Notes under the pieces: generated by a model
Told to the model about the DNA's origin: nothing
The model's input: the letters and a program-made list of their open reading frames with translations, nothing else
The model's database searches: none
Shown here: positions 1 through 8,698 of the stretch, piece by piece
How the letters are laid out: each line of letters opens with the position of its first letter
Numbering within the stretch: the stretch's first letter is position 1
Assembly: GCF_030272615.1 (NCBI RefSeq)
Contig: NC_081412.1
Coordinates: forward strand, 672,044,852-672,108,851
Direction: 5' to 3'
From: Cryptomeria japonica
Taxonomy: Eukaryota; Streptophyta; Pinopsida; Cupressales; Cupressaceae
DNA: 64,000 nt
Program-made: the position numbers and the translations under genes

Positions 1-419
1 TCAACTACTTATACTACTCTTTCCTTGTTCTATGTTCCCGTATTAGGGTTTTCCATGCTATATTCAAGATTTGGACCACTAGGTGGAAAAGTTGCTTGAC
101 AACTTTGAAAAGTTGTCATGCAACTTTTGCAACTTTTGAGCAACTTTCTCAATGTTGCGTTTCTTGACTCCTAGGCCCACATTGGGCTCTCCTAAGGACA
201 CTTCCATGCTAAGAAGGACCCTAAACACCACAAAGACATGCATACCCTCTATTTTCAAGAAAAACTCAACTTTGACTTAAGACTCTAGGACCTCAACTAG
301 GACCCTAACTAGGACCAATGGGCACATGGCCCTTATTTTATATACAATGGCTTCATTAAGAAGGAAGAACACAATCAAAAGAAAATGGTGGGAACCCTTT
401 GAAGGGTGCTCCTACACCA
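1..419 (-). repeat. E1 3' LTR, inner part only
   Basis: This matches 22596-23014 base for base in length and ends in CA (plus strand). It is followed by a polypurine tract on the minus strand (420-436, complement of a CCCCCTCT run). The outer roughly 1.2 kb of this LTR must lie left of the window. Confidence 0.9.
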
Positions 420-436
420 TACTCCCCCTCTACAAC
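420..436 (-). other. E1 polypurine tract
   Basis: Read on the minus strand this is a purine run of the form AGAGGGGGAGTA immediately before the TG of the 3' LTR. This is the usual plus-strand priming site of an LTR element. Confidence 0.75.
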
Positions 437-611
437 AAACTAAGGAACTAGGGGAGTGAGAAGAGTCAGATCAATGCCTAGCTTCTTGAACTTGCTTTCT
501 TCAACCCAAGTAGCTTCAGACACAAGTTGATCTGTCCACTTTACCAAGTGCTCCATGTAGGCCTGGTGTCTAGTGGACTTCTTGACCCTTAACTTCAAGT
601 TCTCCTCTACT
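437..611 (-). other. E1 region between integrase end and 3' LTR
   Basis: This short 3' untranslated stretch holds no independent gene that I can see. Confidence 0.5.
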
Positions 612-1449
612 CTAGGCTACTTCACTTGAGGTAAGGCATTCATATCCAAGTCTTGTAATACCTTGGATTGGTTCCCAGTCTGCCCTTCTCTCACCCTTGT
701 ACATGATCAAATCAGCAACATTGAAGACTGGTGAAATGGCTAAGTCTGAAGGTAGATCAACCTTGTAGGTATTTTCACCATACTTTGACAAAATTTTATA
801 AGGTCCTACCATCTTCATTTGCAGTTTAGTAGGCTTACCACTTTGCATTCTAGCCTTGCTCAGATGGACCATCACATAGTCACCCACCTTGAACTGAACC
901 TCTCTCCTTTTCTCATCCATTTTGGCCTTTAGTTTTTGACTGGATTCAAGGATGACCTTCTTAACCTTCTCTTGGACTTCCTTGATGGTTTGAGTGAAGT
1001 CCTCAGCTTTCCCACTCTTCATCTCCATGGAACCAAGTTCCCTGAGTTCACACACTCCCCTTGGATGTCTACCATAGACAACCTCAAAAGGACTTCTTCC
1101 AGTGGTCCTATTTACACTGTCATTATATGCATACTCTACTTGAGGAATGATTAGATCCCATTTCTGCCCATACTCCTTAGTCAAACACCTCAACAAGTTG
1201 CCTAACACCCTATTAATGACTTCAATTTGACCATCAGTTTGTGGATGGTAAGCTGAGCTAAATGAGAGATTAGTTCCAAGTCTCCTCCATAATGTTTGCC
1301 AAAAATGGCCCATGAACTTGTTGTCTCTGTCTGAAACAATACTTAATGGGAGTCCATGAATCCTCACAATCTCCTTAAAGAAAAGATGTGCAATATAGCT
1401 AGCATCATGCATAGTCCTACATGGAATGAAATGGCTCATTTTGGAAAAT
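612..1449 (-). pseudogene. E1 integrase, C-terminal part
   Basis: This is the distal half of a Ty3 integrase: the end of the DDE core (YHPQTDGQIEVINR, then the ALNDS/PFEVVYG-type stretch) and the C-terminal domain with the GPYKILSKYGENTYKV block. Integrase joins element cDNA to host DNA in the nucleus. The upstream half lies at 17758-18387; the two were separated when E2 inserted. No clear chromodomain is visible after the GPY block. It is a fossil and not expected to be expressed as an enzyme. Confidence 0.85.
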
Positions 1450-1454
1450 ATATC
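1450..1454. repeat. E2 target site duplication, left copy
   Basis: ATATC directly before the TG of the left LTR; the same five bases follow the CA of the right LTR at 17753-17757. Confidence 0.95.
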
Positions 1455-2230
1455 TGTATATGGTGAAAATGGATAGCAATAAACAACAATATTGAAAGAC
1501 TAAAATGGATTCAACCACCAAACCCTAGCCTAACAATGAACAAAGATCCACCATAACATATGAAGATAACCTAAGACAATGCAAAATAACTCAAAAATCA
1601 CAAAGATTATACCATCACATGTCCACTAGGGTTTTAATCTCCATTCTTCCTATCTCCATTGATCTTGTTTGATATGCTTGCTCTCAGATTTTTGTATGCA
1701 CAAGAGCTCAACAAAGAACGGAATGTGGTTGCAAGTAGAATTGTAGTGTAGTCAATTGATCCAGTAGTTAGCTCATTAGGGTTTGATAATGAAGGAAGCA
1801 TCTCCTTAAATAGAAGACACAATAGAAAATGGAGGGTTAAGATTGAGAGGTGTAAAAAGGAGGTCGGCTAGGATTAGAGGGTAGGTATAAGAAATACCAA
1901 AATAATGAAAGGGGTAGGTAGTGTAGGAAATAAGAGATGAATGACATGTGTCATGTGTAGAAAAAGATAATGAATTAATTAAATAAATAAAGATTTATTT
2001 AATTAATAGAAAAAGTAGGGCAATTAAATAAATAAAATATTTATTTAATATAGGAAAGGGATAATTTAAATAAATAAATGTATTTATTTAAATGAGAAAT
2101 AAGGCTAGAAGAGGATAAATGAATTAATTAAATAAATAAAGATTTATTTAATTAATAGAAGAATTAGGCTTAGATAATTAAATAAATAAAATATTTATTT
2201 AATTAGACATGACAATTTTGGGTGTCTACA
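1455..2230 (-). repeat. E2 3' LTR (776 bp)
   Basis: It starts TGTATATGGTG and ends GGGTGTCTACA on the plus strand, with the same length and nearly the same sequence as 16977-17752. Its right part (1974-2204) holds five AT-only inverted repeats. A 62-codon open frame inside it is not considered a gene. Confidence 0.97.
1974..2204. repeat. Five AT-rich palindromes inside the E2 LTR
   Basis: Inverted repeats lie at about 1974-2007, 2022-2049, 2064-2093, 2123-2156 and 2176-2204. Each pairs an ATTAAATAAATA-type arm with its complement across a 3-4 base gap. All five recur in the right LTR (about 17496-17726). Confidence 0.85.
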
Positions 2231-2247
2231 TTTTGCCCCTCTTTGAG
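2231..2247 (-). other. E2 polypurine tract
   Basis: On the minus strand this reads as AAAGAGGGGCAAAA abutting the TG of the 3' LTR. The same tract precedes the third E5 LTR at 62775-62788, which supports kinship of the two families. Confidence 0.85.
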
Positions 2248-2330
2248 ACAATGCGGCTTGTCGCGTTGTTTCAAAGAAGATAAGATGAACTGATACAGAG
2301 TTGCCCCAGGATGGGAATGATATGCCCCCT

Positions 2331-2377
2331 CGAGAGATTGGATGAAAAAGTCTGGAAAGATTGCAGACAATCTCTCG
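2331..2377. other. Bulged inverted repeat upstream of the PMD promoter
   Basis: CGAGAGATTG (2331-2340) pairs with CAATCTCTCG (2368-2377). Directly inside, TCTG (2351-2354) pairs with CAGA (2364-2367). The result is a 14-bp stem with one 10-base bulge and a 9-base loop. It lies about 100 bp upstream of the predicted TATA box of the antisense gene and within the 3' untranslated part of the gag-pol transcript. Confidence 0.55.
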
Positions 2378-2476
2378 ATAAGAAAGATAGGATAGAATGG
2401 ACTGATTGGATAAAGTGACAAAGTCACGGGATGAGGAAGACTGACTCGGGAAATGAGGGCGAGGGCTAGGGTAGGC

Positions 2477-2483
2477 TATAAGA
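2477..2483 (+). promoter_or_regulatory. Predicted TATA box of the antisense PMD gene
   Basis: TATAAGA lies 98 bases before the proposed ATG at 2575. A start site roughly 30 bases downstream would give a 5' leader of about 60-70 bases. This is inferred from position and sequence only. Confidence 0.4.
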
Positions 2484-2574
2484 TAGACCACGGGCAAAAG
2501 ACATCCTCATTGTCATCCACACCCATAGAAGATCACAGTGCAGAGCGAGAAAAGAGCAGCAGCAGTCAGCAGCG

Positions 2575-5440
2575 ATGGCATTCGTTCATAGATTCGACCG
2601 TATCCGCCGATTCCAGCGACCAGTCGATGCAGGAGAGCCGGTAAGTACCCGAAAACCTCCTCGTACTTTCACGCATTTCGAGTTTTGTCATAAATGCATG
2701 TTTAGGAGCAATAAATGCGCTAGGAATAGGATAGTGTAGAAGTGCAAAAACGCGCAACCGCGTCTGTGTCAGCGCCAGGCGCGTTTGTGTCCAACAGGCG
2801 CGTCTGTGTCGGGTCCAGGCGCGTCTGTGCCTGGAACCGCGTTTGTGTTGATTGCGGACGCGTTTGTGAAATTCAGCAGCGTCTGTGATTTTTAGTAGCG
2901 TTTATGTCATGCAGGGACGTCTGTGTTCCCTGGTTGCGTTTGTGTCTGGCATAGGCACGTTTGTGTTTAGAAAGCGCGTCTGTGTTGCAGAGGCGCGTTT
3001 ATGCAGTCTATAAGCGCGTTTATGAGTTAAAAGCGCGTGTGTGTTGAAACAGTGCGTTTGTGTGTTTAAATGCATGGTTTTAGTCCTTTAGGTCAAATCG
3101 GCAGTTCTGTGATGAACATACGCTGTCGATTGGATAAGCTGCTGAGAGGATACACTCAAGCAGGTCCTCTGGGAAGATTAGGATAGATCAAGGCACTTTG
3201 TGATGAACAGGGAGCACCAGGATATGCAGCACTTTGTGATGAACAGGGAGTGCGAATGTGAGTGACACTTTGTGATGAACAGGGAATGTCACACACGTAG
3301 TACTTTGTGATGAACAGGGAGCACTACTAGGATAAATAGAAACACTTTGTGATGAACAGTGAGTGTCACTAGGGTAGATAGCCATATGCATTTAGGTAGC
3401 AAGTAGCATTTTGTGATAAACAGTGAATGCCACGATAACTAACAAGATTGATTTGCTTGACTGCAGGAGTATTTGCCGATGTTGGAGTCATGGGAGAGAT
3501 TCCCGTCGACACAGAGACTGCGACCAGAGTTGTCTATCCAGGACATGATTTCCGTTGAGGAGATGGGTCTCACACATATGCTCTATGTGCCTGAGTTTCG
3601 GGCAAACATGGGGTTGCTGACTGCGTTGGCCGAGAGATGGCACTCAGAGACATGCACGTTTCACCTGCCGATGGGTGAGATGACAGTGACCTTAGAGGAT
3701 GTATACAGGATAGTACATGTTCCCATTGATGGAGAGTTGATCCCTTACGACCGTGATGGTGACAGGGAGGCCTTGAGACGGGTCTTTCAGGATCCTGAGT
3801 TGGAGATGCGAGCAAGCCATGTAGCTTGGGACACCATGACTGCCACAGGATTAGCATTGCCGGCAGTTGTTGGGGGAGTTATCAGTGGATACTTGTGTCC
3901 AGACAGGGCCACACGAGGATTGGCAGTGGGCTGGGGAGGGGCCTTGGAGACGCTGATGGCAGAGCACACTAGGTATGCATGGGGGCCATGTGTCCTAGCA
4001 CATTTGTATTATGAGCTGCATCAGTTTGTATACCATGGATCAGTGGGGTTGGGCTGCGGTGTGACTCTCTTGCAGGTGTGGGCCTATGAGCACCTTCCCA
4101 TCATATGGCCTATTCATTTCAGAGGCAGAGGACAGGGACAGAGTTTTGTGCACCTATATGCGATGATTACATCCCAGCCTCGGATTGGGAGATTGGAGCA
4201 CTGGAGGAGAGTCATTGATGACATGGACATGGTGATCTGGAGGCCGTACCTGGGGTGCGAGGAGTGGGAGGACGATGCACTAGAGCTGCCCTACACCTTC
4301 CGGAGCAGGTACCTGATTGGGCGGACGCCCTATATATTAGAGAGACAGCTGGTGGACAGGGTATGCAGGCAGTATGGCAGGATTCAGAGGATGCCCCGAG
4401 GCTCGGGCATGTATGCCCGTACGGTCAGAGATCAGGTGCAGTTTGGCCCACTGCTATCATATGATCAGGCAGTTATGCAGCTAGCGGAGATGATGCCGAT
4501 GCCATGGGACATGTGGCCAGAGGTAGATGATGCAGGGATGGACGCAGAGTACTCTGCGTACTGGGCAGAGCATCCATTTCCTAGGTTGACAGATCCAGCA
4601 GAGCCAGTGGATGGAGAGGGTGGAGGAGAGGATGATGAGGGAGGAGGGGATGGAGGTAGGGGCAGGCGGAGGCGGAGGGGAGTGGTGGGAGATAGACGGG
4701 TAGCACCTCGGAGGGAGGGAGGTCAGGAGAGAGCAGCTCTAGTGGTGAGAGGACGGGGTGGACTGCCCCTACAGGTGCCAGCAGCACAGGGTCCCAGAGA
4801 GGGACAGAGACAGGTGCAGCCAGAGGGACAGAGACAGGTACAGCCACAGGTACCTATACAGGCACAGGGACAGGTGCAGGCAGAGGCACAGGGACAGGTG
4901 CAGGCAGAGGCACAGGGACAGGCACCTGTAGAGGAGGAGCCACAGGCAGGGACGGAGAGCGGAGACTCCGAGGAGGATGAGGTGCTTAGGCTACGGGAGA
5001 TCTGCCAGGGCCAGGCAGATGAGATTGAGGATTTGGTTCGAGAGAGGAACCACCTCAGGATCAGGGTCCGAGACACAGAGCGGGAGAGGGATCAGGCCAT
5101 CCAGAGATACACCGAGGCCGAGACAGCTCTGAGGCCAGGGAGGCGGGCAGCAGAGGATGCAGGGGCAGGCTACGCATATGTTTTGCGAGCCGGAGAGGAG
5201 ATCGCCTACTGGAGGGATCTATATTATGCAGCCGTGCCAGCAGATCAGCGGGCTAGGAGCTTCCATAGATCGTCGCGCACAGCGACGGCTACGGGAGGGA
5301 GCCGCAGGAGACAGGCATCCAGCGGTGGGGTTATGGGGCCTCCACCACCACCAGAGAGACAGGGGGATCCAGGGGTGGGTCCATCTATAGCTCAGACTCC
5401 GTCGAGGCGAGGCGGCTCCGAGGGAGGGAGTTCCTCATAG
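2575..5440 (+). CDS. Plant mobile domain (PMD, MAIN/MAIL1-like) protein, antisense cargo gene of E2
   Basis: The main coding exon is 3467-5440 and is open throughout. A first exon 2575-2640 is predicted: ATG, 22 codons, then CCG followed by GTAAGT, with the acceptor TTGACTGCAG ending at 3466. Both junctions are phase 0, and the predicted protein is about 679 residues. Residues 74-111 hold the PMD signature (TALAERWHSETCTFHLP, then GEMTVTLEDVYRI and VPIDG). The PMD core spans about 40-330. An acidic-Gly stretch and an RRRRR cluster (possible nuclear signal) follow, then Q/V/A/E-rich repeats, a charged coiled coil (LRLREICQGQADEIEDL) and a Gly/Ser/Pro tail. Known PMD proteins act in the nucleus in transposon silencing and genome stability; the role here is unknown. 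The coding region is much richer in G+C than its surroundings. Without the intron, translation could begin at ATG 3479. Confidence 0.8.
2758..3066 (+). repeat. CGCGTYTGTGT array I (about 16 copies)
   Basis: Degenerate copies of GCGCGTCTGTGTC or GCGCGTTTGTGTT are spaced about 16-25 bases apart, with unrelated sequence between them. On the plus strand the motif reads CGCGTYTGTGT. In arrays II and III (15093-15375, 16588-16865) the plus strand shows the complement, ACACAGACGCG. Confidence 0.9.
3096..3430 (+). repeat. Seven hairpins with a shared TGTGATGAACA-type loop and varying stems
   Basis: Units lie at 3096-3131, 3192-3217, 3229-3253, 3256-3298, 3297-3327, 3342-3366 and 3403-3433. The loop is nearly constant (TTTGTGATGAACAGGGA type). 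The arms differ but usually stay complementary: AATCGGCAG/CTGTCGATT, GCACT/AGTGC, GTGACA/TGTCAC (with further outer pairs), GTAGT/ACTAC, ACACT/AGTGT and GCATT/AATGC. Only the second unit pairs poorly. Stem covariation with loop conservation is the mark of a selected RNA (or single-stranded DNA) fold. Confidence 0.75.
4795..4930 (+). repeat. Minisatellite-like coding repeats in the PMD gene
   Basis: In-frame repeats of CAGGTGCAGGCAGAGGCACA type encode GQVQAEAQ-like units between the PMD core and the coiled coil. Repeat number is likely to vary between copies. Confidence 0.75.
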
Positions 5441-7043
5441 CTATAGTGGGCTCCCATTGTATCAGTATATGTACCATTATTGTATTGTAGACACCTGCGG
5501 GTGATTCTTTTGTAGCCATATGATTCTTTTGACATCATTGTATTATGACACATTTGATTATATATGAGATGATTCATTTTTTGCGGCAGCTATATGCATG
5601 TGTACCTTATGTGATGAAATGTTCTTATGTGATGTTTATGATATGGATGCAAATATGTATATGATGCAATGCAATATATTTTTTTTTTTTGTTCTTTTAT
5701 GTTGTATATGTGATGCAAATGAATATGATAATGCAAATGATTATTTACTTAATGAGAATGTGAGATGTGCTAACATGTGTATGCAGGATGTGATGCAATT
5801 GTGATATCTATATGTATGTATGAAATGCTTATATGTGGTGATGTAGGTGCAACTATATGAAATGCAAATGTTTTTTGGTGTGTCATTATACTCAGTCATG
5901 TGATAGCGGGCTACACGGACTCGAGAAGGATGATGGAAGTCAATTAAGAAAGGGGGATGAAAGATAGAAGATATGAACGTGAAAGAGCTTCTTGTGCATT
6001 ATCATCATTGAGCTTTATTATGGCAGAATAGGTTATGACAATCGAGGCATTTGTTCGGCCCAGAAAGTCATTGTACCTGTTTGCAGGGAGATAAGACAGT
6101 CACAAACAAGGAATGCCCCAGTTCATACTAGACTCACAGTGTCCTCATATCCTTGGACAAGTCATAGCATTACTAAAAGACAATCCACAGACAGCAAATG
6201 CAAATAAGTGACGATACCCCATCCTCGCCTTTCTAGTCAAAGACATCTTGGAAAAGCTAAAAGACATGTCACCAAAAAGATAAAACCAAAAGAAAACCAA
6301 GACTCGACACCAACATCCACTGTAGTCCTCAAGTTTAGTGTCTCTTGTCACTTGTATAAGTCAAATTTTGATTGTGGTCACAATGTTCACTTTCACAAAA
6401 AGGATAGATAGCACTGAACTATATGTTGTCTGAGTCTGTTGAAAGATTTGATTTTGTTGAAGCTCATTGTTGCTACTGTGTCTCATCTGAAACTGACTGA
6501 TTCCATGAAACTGATACTTTATTGTGGAGAAGACGAAACCTTATTGCGGATTTGCGATGCAAATGTTTCTCTATTGCGGATTGCGCGCGGATAGACCTGA
6601 AGGAAACTAGAAGAAACTGTACTCCTCGAAACATGTGATGTTCTCAGTTCCACACCCATTACTAGACGTAGGAATTGGCCGTAGTCACAGATAGGATCTG
6701 ATTTATTATGGATGGAAAGGGAGTGAAAAGGGAGGGTTTATTATGAATGGCTAACCAATCTTGGGTAGATCAATAACAAGCCATGATGGGAATGGGTAAG
6801 TTTATTGTGAGTGAATTGGTCGTGAGTGTGTGCGAAGTGAAAAGATGAAAGAGAATCCTGAAAGAGGGAGGAGCAAAGTCTTTACGCATGGTGCTGGTGA
6901 CTCAGTTTTCACCATGGTACTTGCCCAGGGCGCCACCGAAGTGGTTTTCACCGTTGGACGAAATTATTTTTCTTTACTTTTCTCGATTCTTCAATTTTTT
7001 TGTTGTCACAAGGCGCCTGTTTGCCAGGTTTTCACCAAGTAAC

Positions 7044-7079
<36 letters not shown>

Positions 7080-7120
7080 TATTTTTTTTTTTTTTTTTGC
7101 ATTAGGATACTCAAAAAGAG
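5441..7120. other. E2 3' region between the PMD stop and the pol end
   Basis: This is 1.7 kb without a convincing gene. It includes an AT-rich stretch with many ATGTGATGCAAATG-like words (5590-5870), three small hairpin-plus-TTTTCACC modules (6893-7036) and T runs of 33 and 17 bases (7046-7078, 7082-7098), which are A runs in the gag-pol transcript. Short frames here look accidental. Confidence 0.6.
6893..7036 (-). repeat. Three hairpin plus TTTTCACC modules
   Basis: On the plus strand, TTTTCACC occurs at 6906-6913, 6945-6952 and 7029-7036. Each copy follows a short inverted repeat: a CTG/CAG pair around GTGACT (ending 6905), CCAC-CGAA-GTGG (6933-6944) and CCTG-TTTGC-CAGG (7016-7028). In the gag-pol transcript the middle one is CCAC-UUCG-GUGG, a cUUCGg tetraloop type known to be unusually stable. 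Confidence 0.5.
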
Positions 7121-8608
7121 CTATGTGTGGAACCGGCGAAGGTGCATGCTGTTGATAGGATCCTCCAAAGATTCCCCTTCTGTAGTTGAGAGCTGATATG
7201 CCCCAGATCCATATACTGCTGTGATGATGTAAGGACCAAGCCAGTTGGGTTCAAATTTGCCCTTCTTTTCTCTATCTTGCTGATTCTTGGGGTTCTCTCT
7301 GAGGACTAAGTCACCTACCTCAAATGTGCGAGGCTTGACCTTGTGATTGTAACTGCGACTCATTCGTTGTTGGTAAGCCTTGAGATGATTAAAAGCAGTG
7401 TGTCGTCGTTCCTCCAGCAGTTCTAGTTCTTGTAAGCGAGAGACCCTGTAGTCTTCATCGTTGATTATGTTTCTCAAGGAGACCCGTAAAGAAGGTAACT
7501 CGACCTCAATAGGCAAGATGGCTTCAGCACCGTAGACAAGTGAGTAAGGTGTAGCCCCTGTAGGTGTGCGGATACTGGTACGATAGGCCCAAAGTGCGGG
7601 ATTGAGTTGGACATGCCAGTTACGGCCAGCGTCGTCGACTGTCTTTTTAAGTATTTTGAGAATTGTTTTGTTAGACACCTCAGCTTGGCCATTACCTTGG
7701 GGGTAATATGGTGTGGAGAAACGATGAGAGATATGGAAGCGCTCACAGAGTTCATGAACATCCTGATTCTTGAAAGGACGCCCGTTATCGGTGATAATGG
7801 AAGTAGGAATCCCGTATCGGCAAATGATGTAGTTCAGGATGAAAGTAGCGATTTGTTTCCCAGTAACTTGTGTGAGAGGCACGGCTTCAATCCACTTTGT
7901 GAAATACTCTGTGGCTGTGATAATGAATTTATGTCCATTGGAAGAGGGAGGGTGAATCTTGCCTATGAGATCGAGTCCCCACTGACAAAAGGGCCAAGGA
8001 GATGCAAGTGGCTGTAGTTCCTGTGCTGATGCATGTATGAGGTCTCCATGAATTTGACACTGCTTACACCTCTTGACAAACTGATATGCATCTTTTTCCA
8101 TAGTAGGCCAGTAGTATCCAGTCCTGATGAGTTTCTTGGCCAAGGTAGGACCACTAGTATGCGGACCACATATCCCTTCGTGCACTTCTCGTAACGCAAT
8201 CTGAGCTTCATCACTCTCTAAACATCTAAGGAGGGTTCCATCTAGACCTCGTCGGTATAGGATATCAGCTAGGATAACGTATCGGGAGGATTGGCGGATG
8301 AAAGTGCGGCGTTGGTTGTTCGATAAATCGGGAGGTAAGATGTTGTCGCGAAGGTATGTGAATATGGAACCATATAACTGGGATTCAGGACCAACAACAC
8401 ATATCATTTCCGTAGGAGTGATCTCATATGACGGAATCAGCAGGTTGTCAACCAGGAACTCATAACAGGTCTCATTTTGCGGTAGGTCAATGAGTGAAGC
8501 AATTGTAGCCATGGCATCAGCAGCGCGATTCTGTTCTCTTGGTATCTGCTCAAACTCTATCTTTGCAAAGTGTTGTTTCAGATCATCTACCAGTTGTTTG
8601 TAAGGCAT
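7121..8608 (-). pseudogene. E2 pol, distal part: end of second RNase H and integrase
   Basis: A 495-codon open stretch. It opens with the end of an RNase H (IPREQNRAADAMATIASL), then the H2C2 zinc-binding part of integrase (about residues 140-185, HEGICGPH ... CKQCQ). The DDE core follows (WGLDLIGKI near 213, IITDNGRPF near 270, the E of the GQAEVSNKT stretch near 306), then a C-terminal GPYIITAVYGSGAYQL domain ending at MHLRRFHT. It lies in the same frame as the upstream RT segment. Integrase acts in the nucleus on element cDNA. Confidence 0.88.
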
Positions 8609-8698
8609 TAGCTTTTCATCTTTTGTTTGATAATCATCAGTTGCTTGACGGATGACAAGTTGAGAATCGCCAAAAACACGAAGTTCCTGGATCTTCCA

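Larger units (their letters stand above)
2641..3466 (+). other. Predicted intron of the PMD gene, filled with two repeat families
   Basis: The donor GTAAGT is at 2641-2646 and the acceptor ends CTGCAG at 3461-3466. Between them lie the CGCGTYTGTGT array and the seven-hairpin array. No long frame crosses it. The case rests on consensus splice sites and matching phase; no transcript evidence is available. Confidence 0.5.

Noticed and set aside
1634-1822. 62-codon frame inside the E2 LTR (also 17156-17344)
   Set aside because: It is present twice only because the LTR is. No known domain, and it lies on the sense strand of a regulatory repeat.
2758-3066. CRISPR-like array (short repeats with unique spacers)
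   Set aside because: Repeats are degenerate, spacing varies from about 4 to 15 bases, and this is plant retrotransposon DNA; no cas-like genes.
4581-5076. Pro/Leu- and Ser/Cys-rich frames antisense to the PMD exon
   Set aside because: Shadows of a G+C-rich coding exon with repeats; the PMD frame explains the base pattern.
7046-7098. T runs read as a poly(A) tail of a LINE or SINE insertion on the minus strand
   Set aside because: No target duplication, no RNA-polymerase III boxes and no LINE protein next to them; they lie within the normal 3' region of E2.
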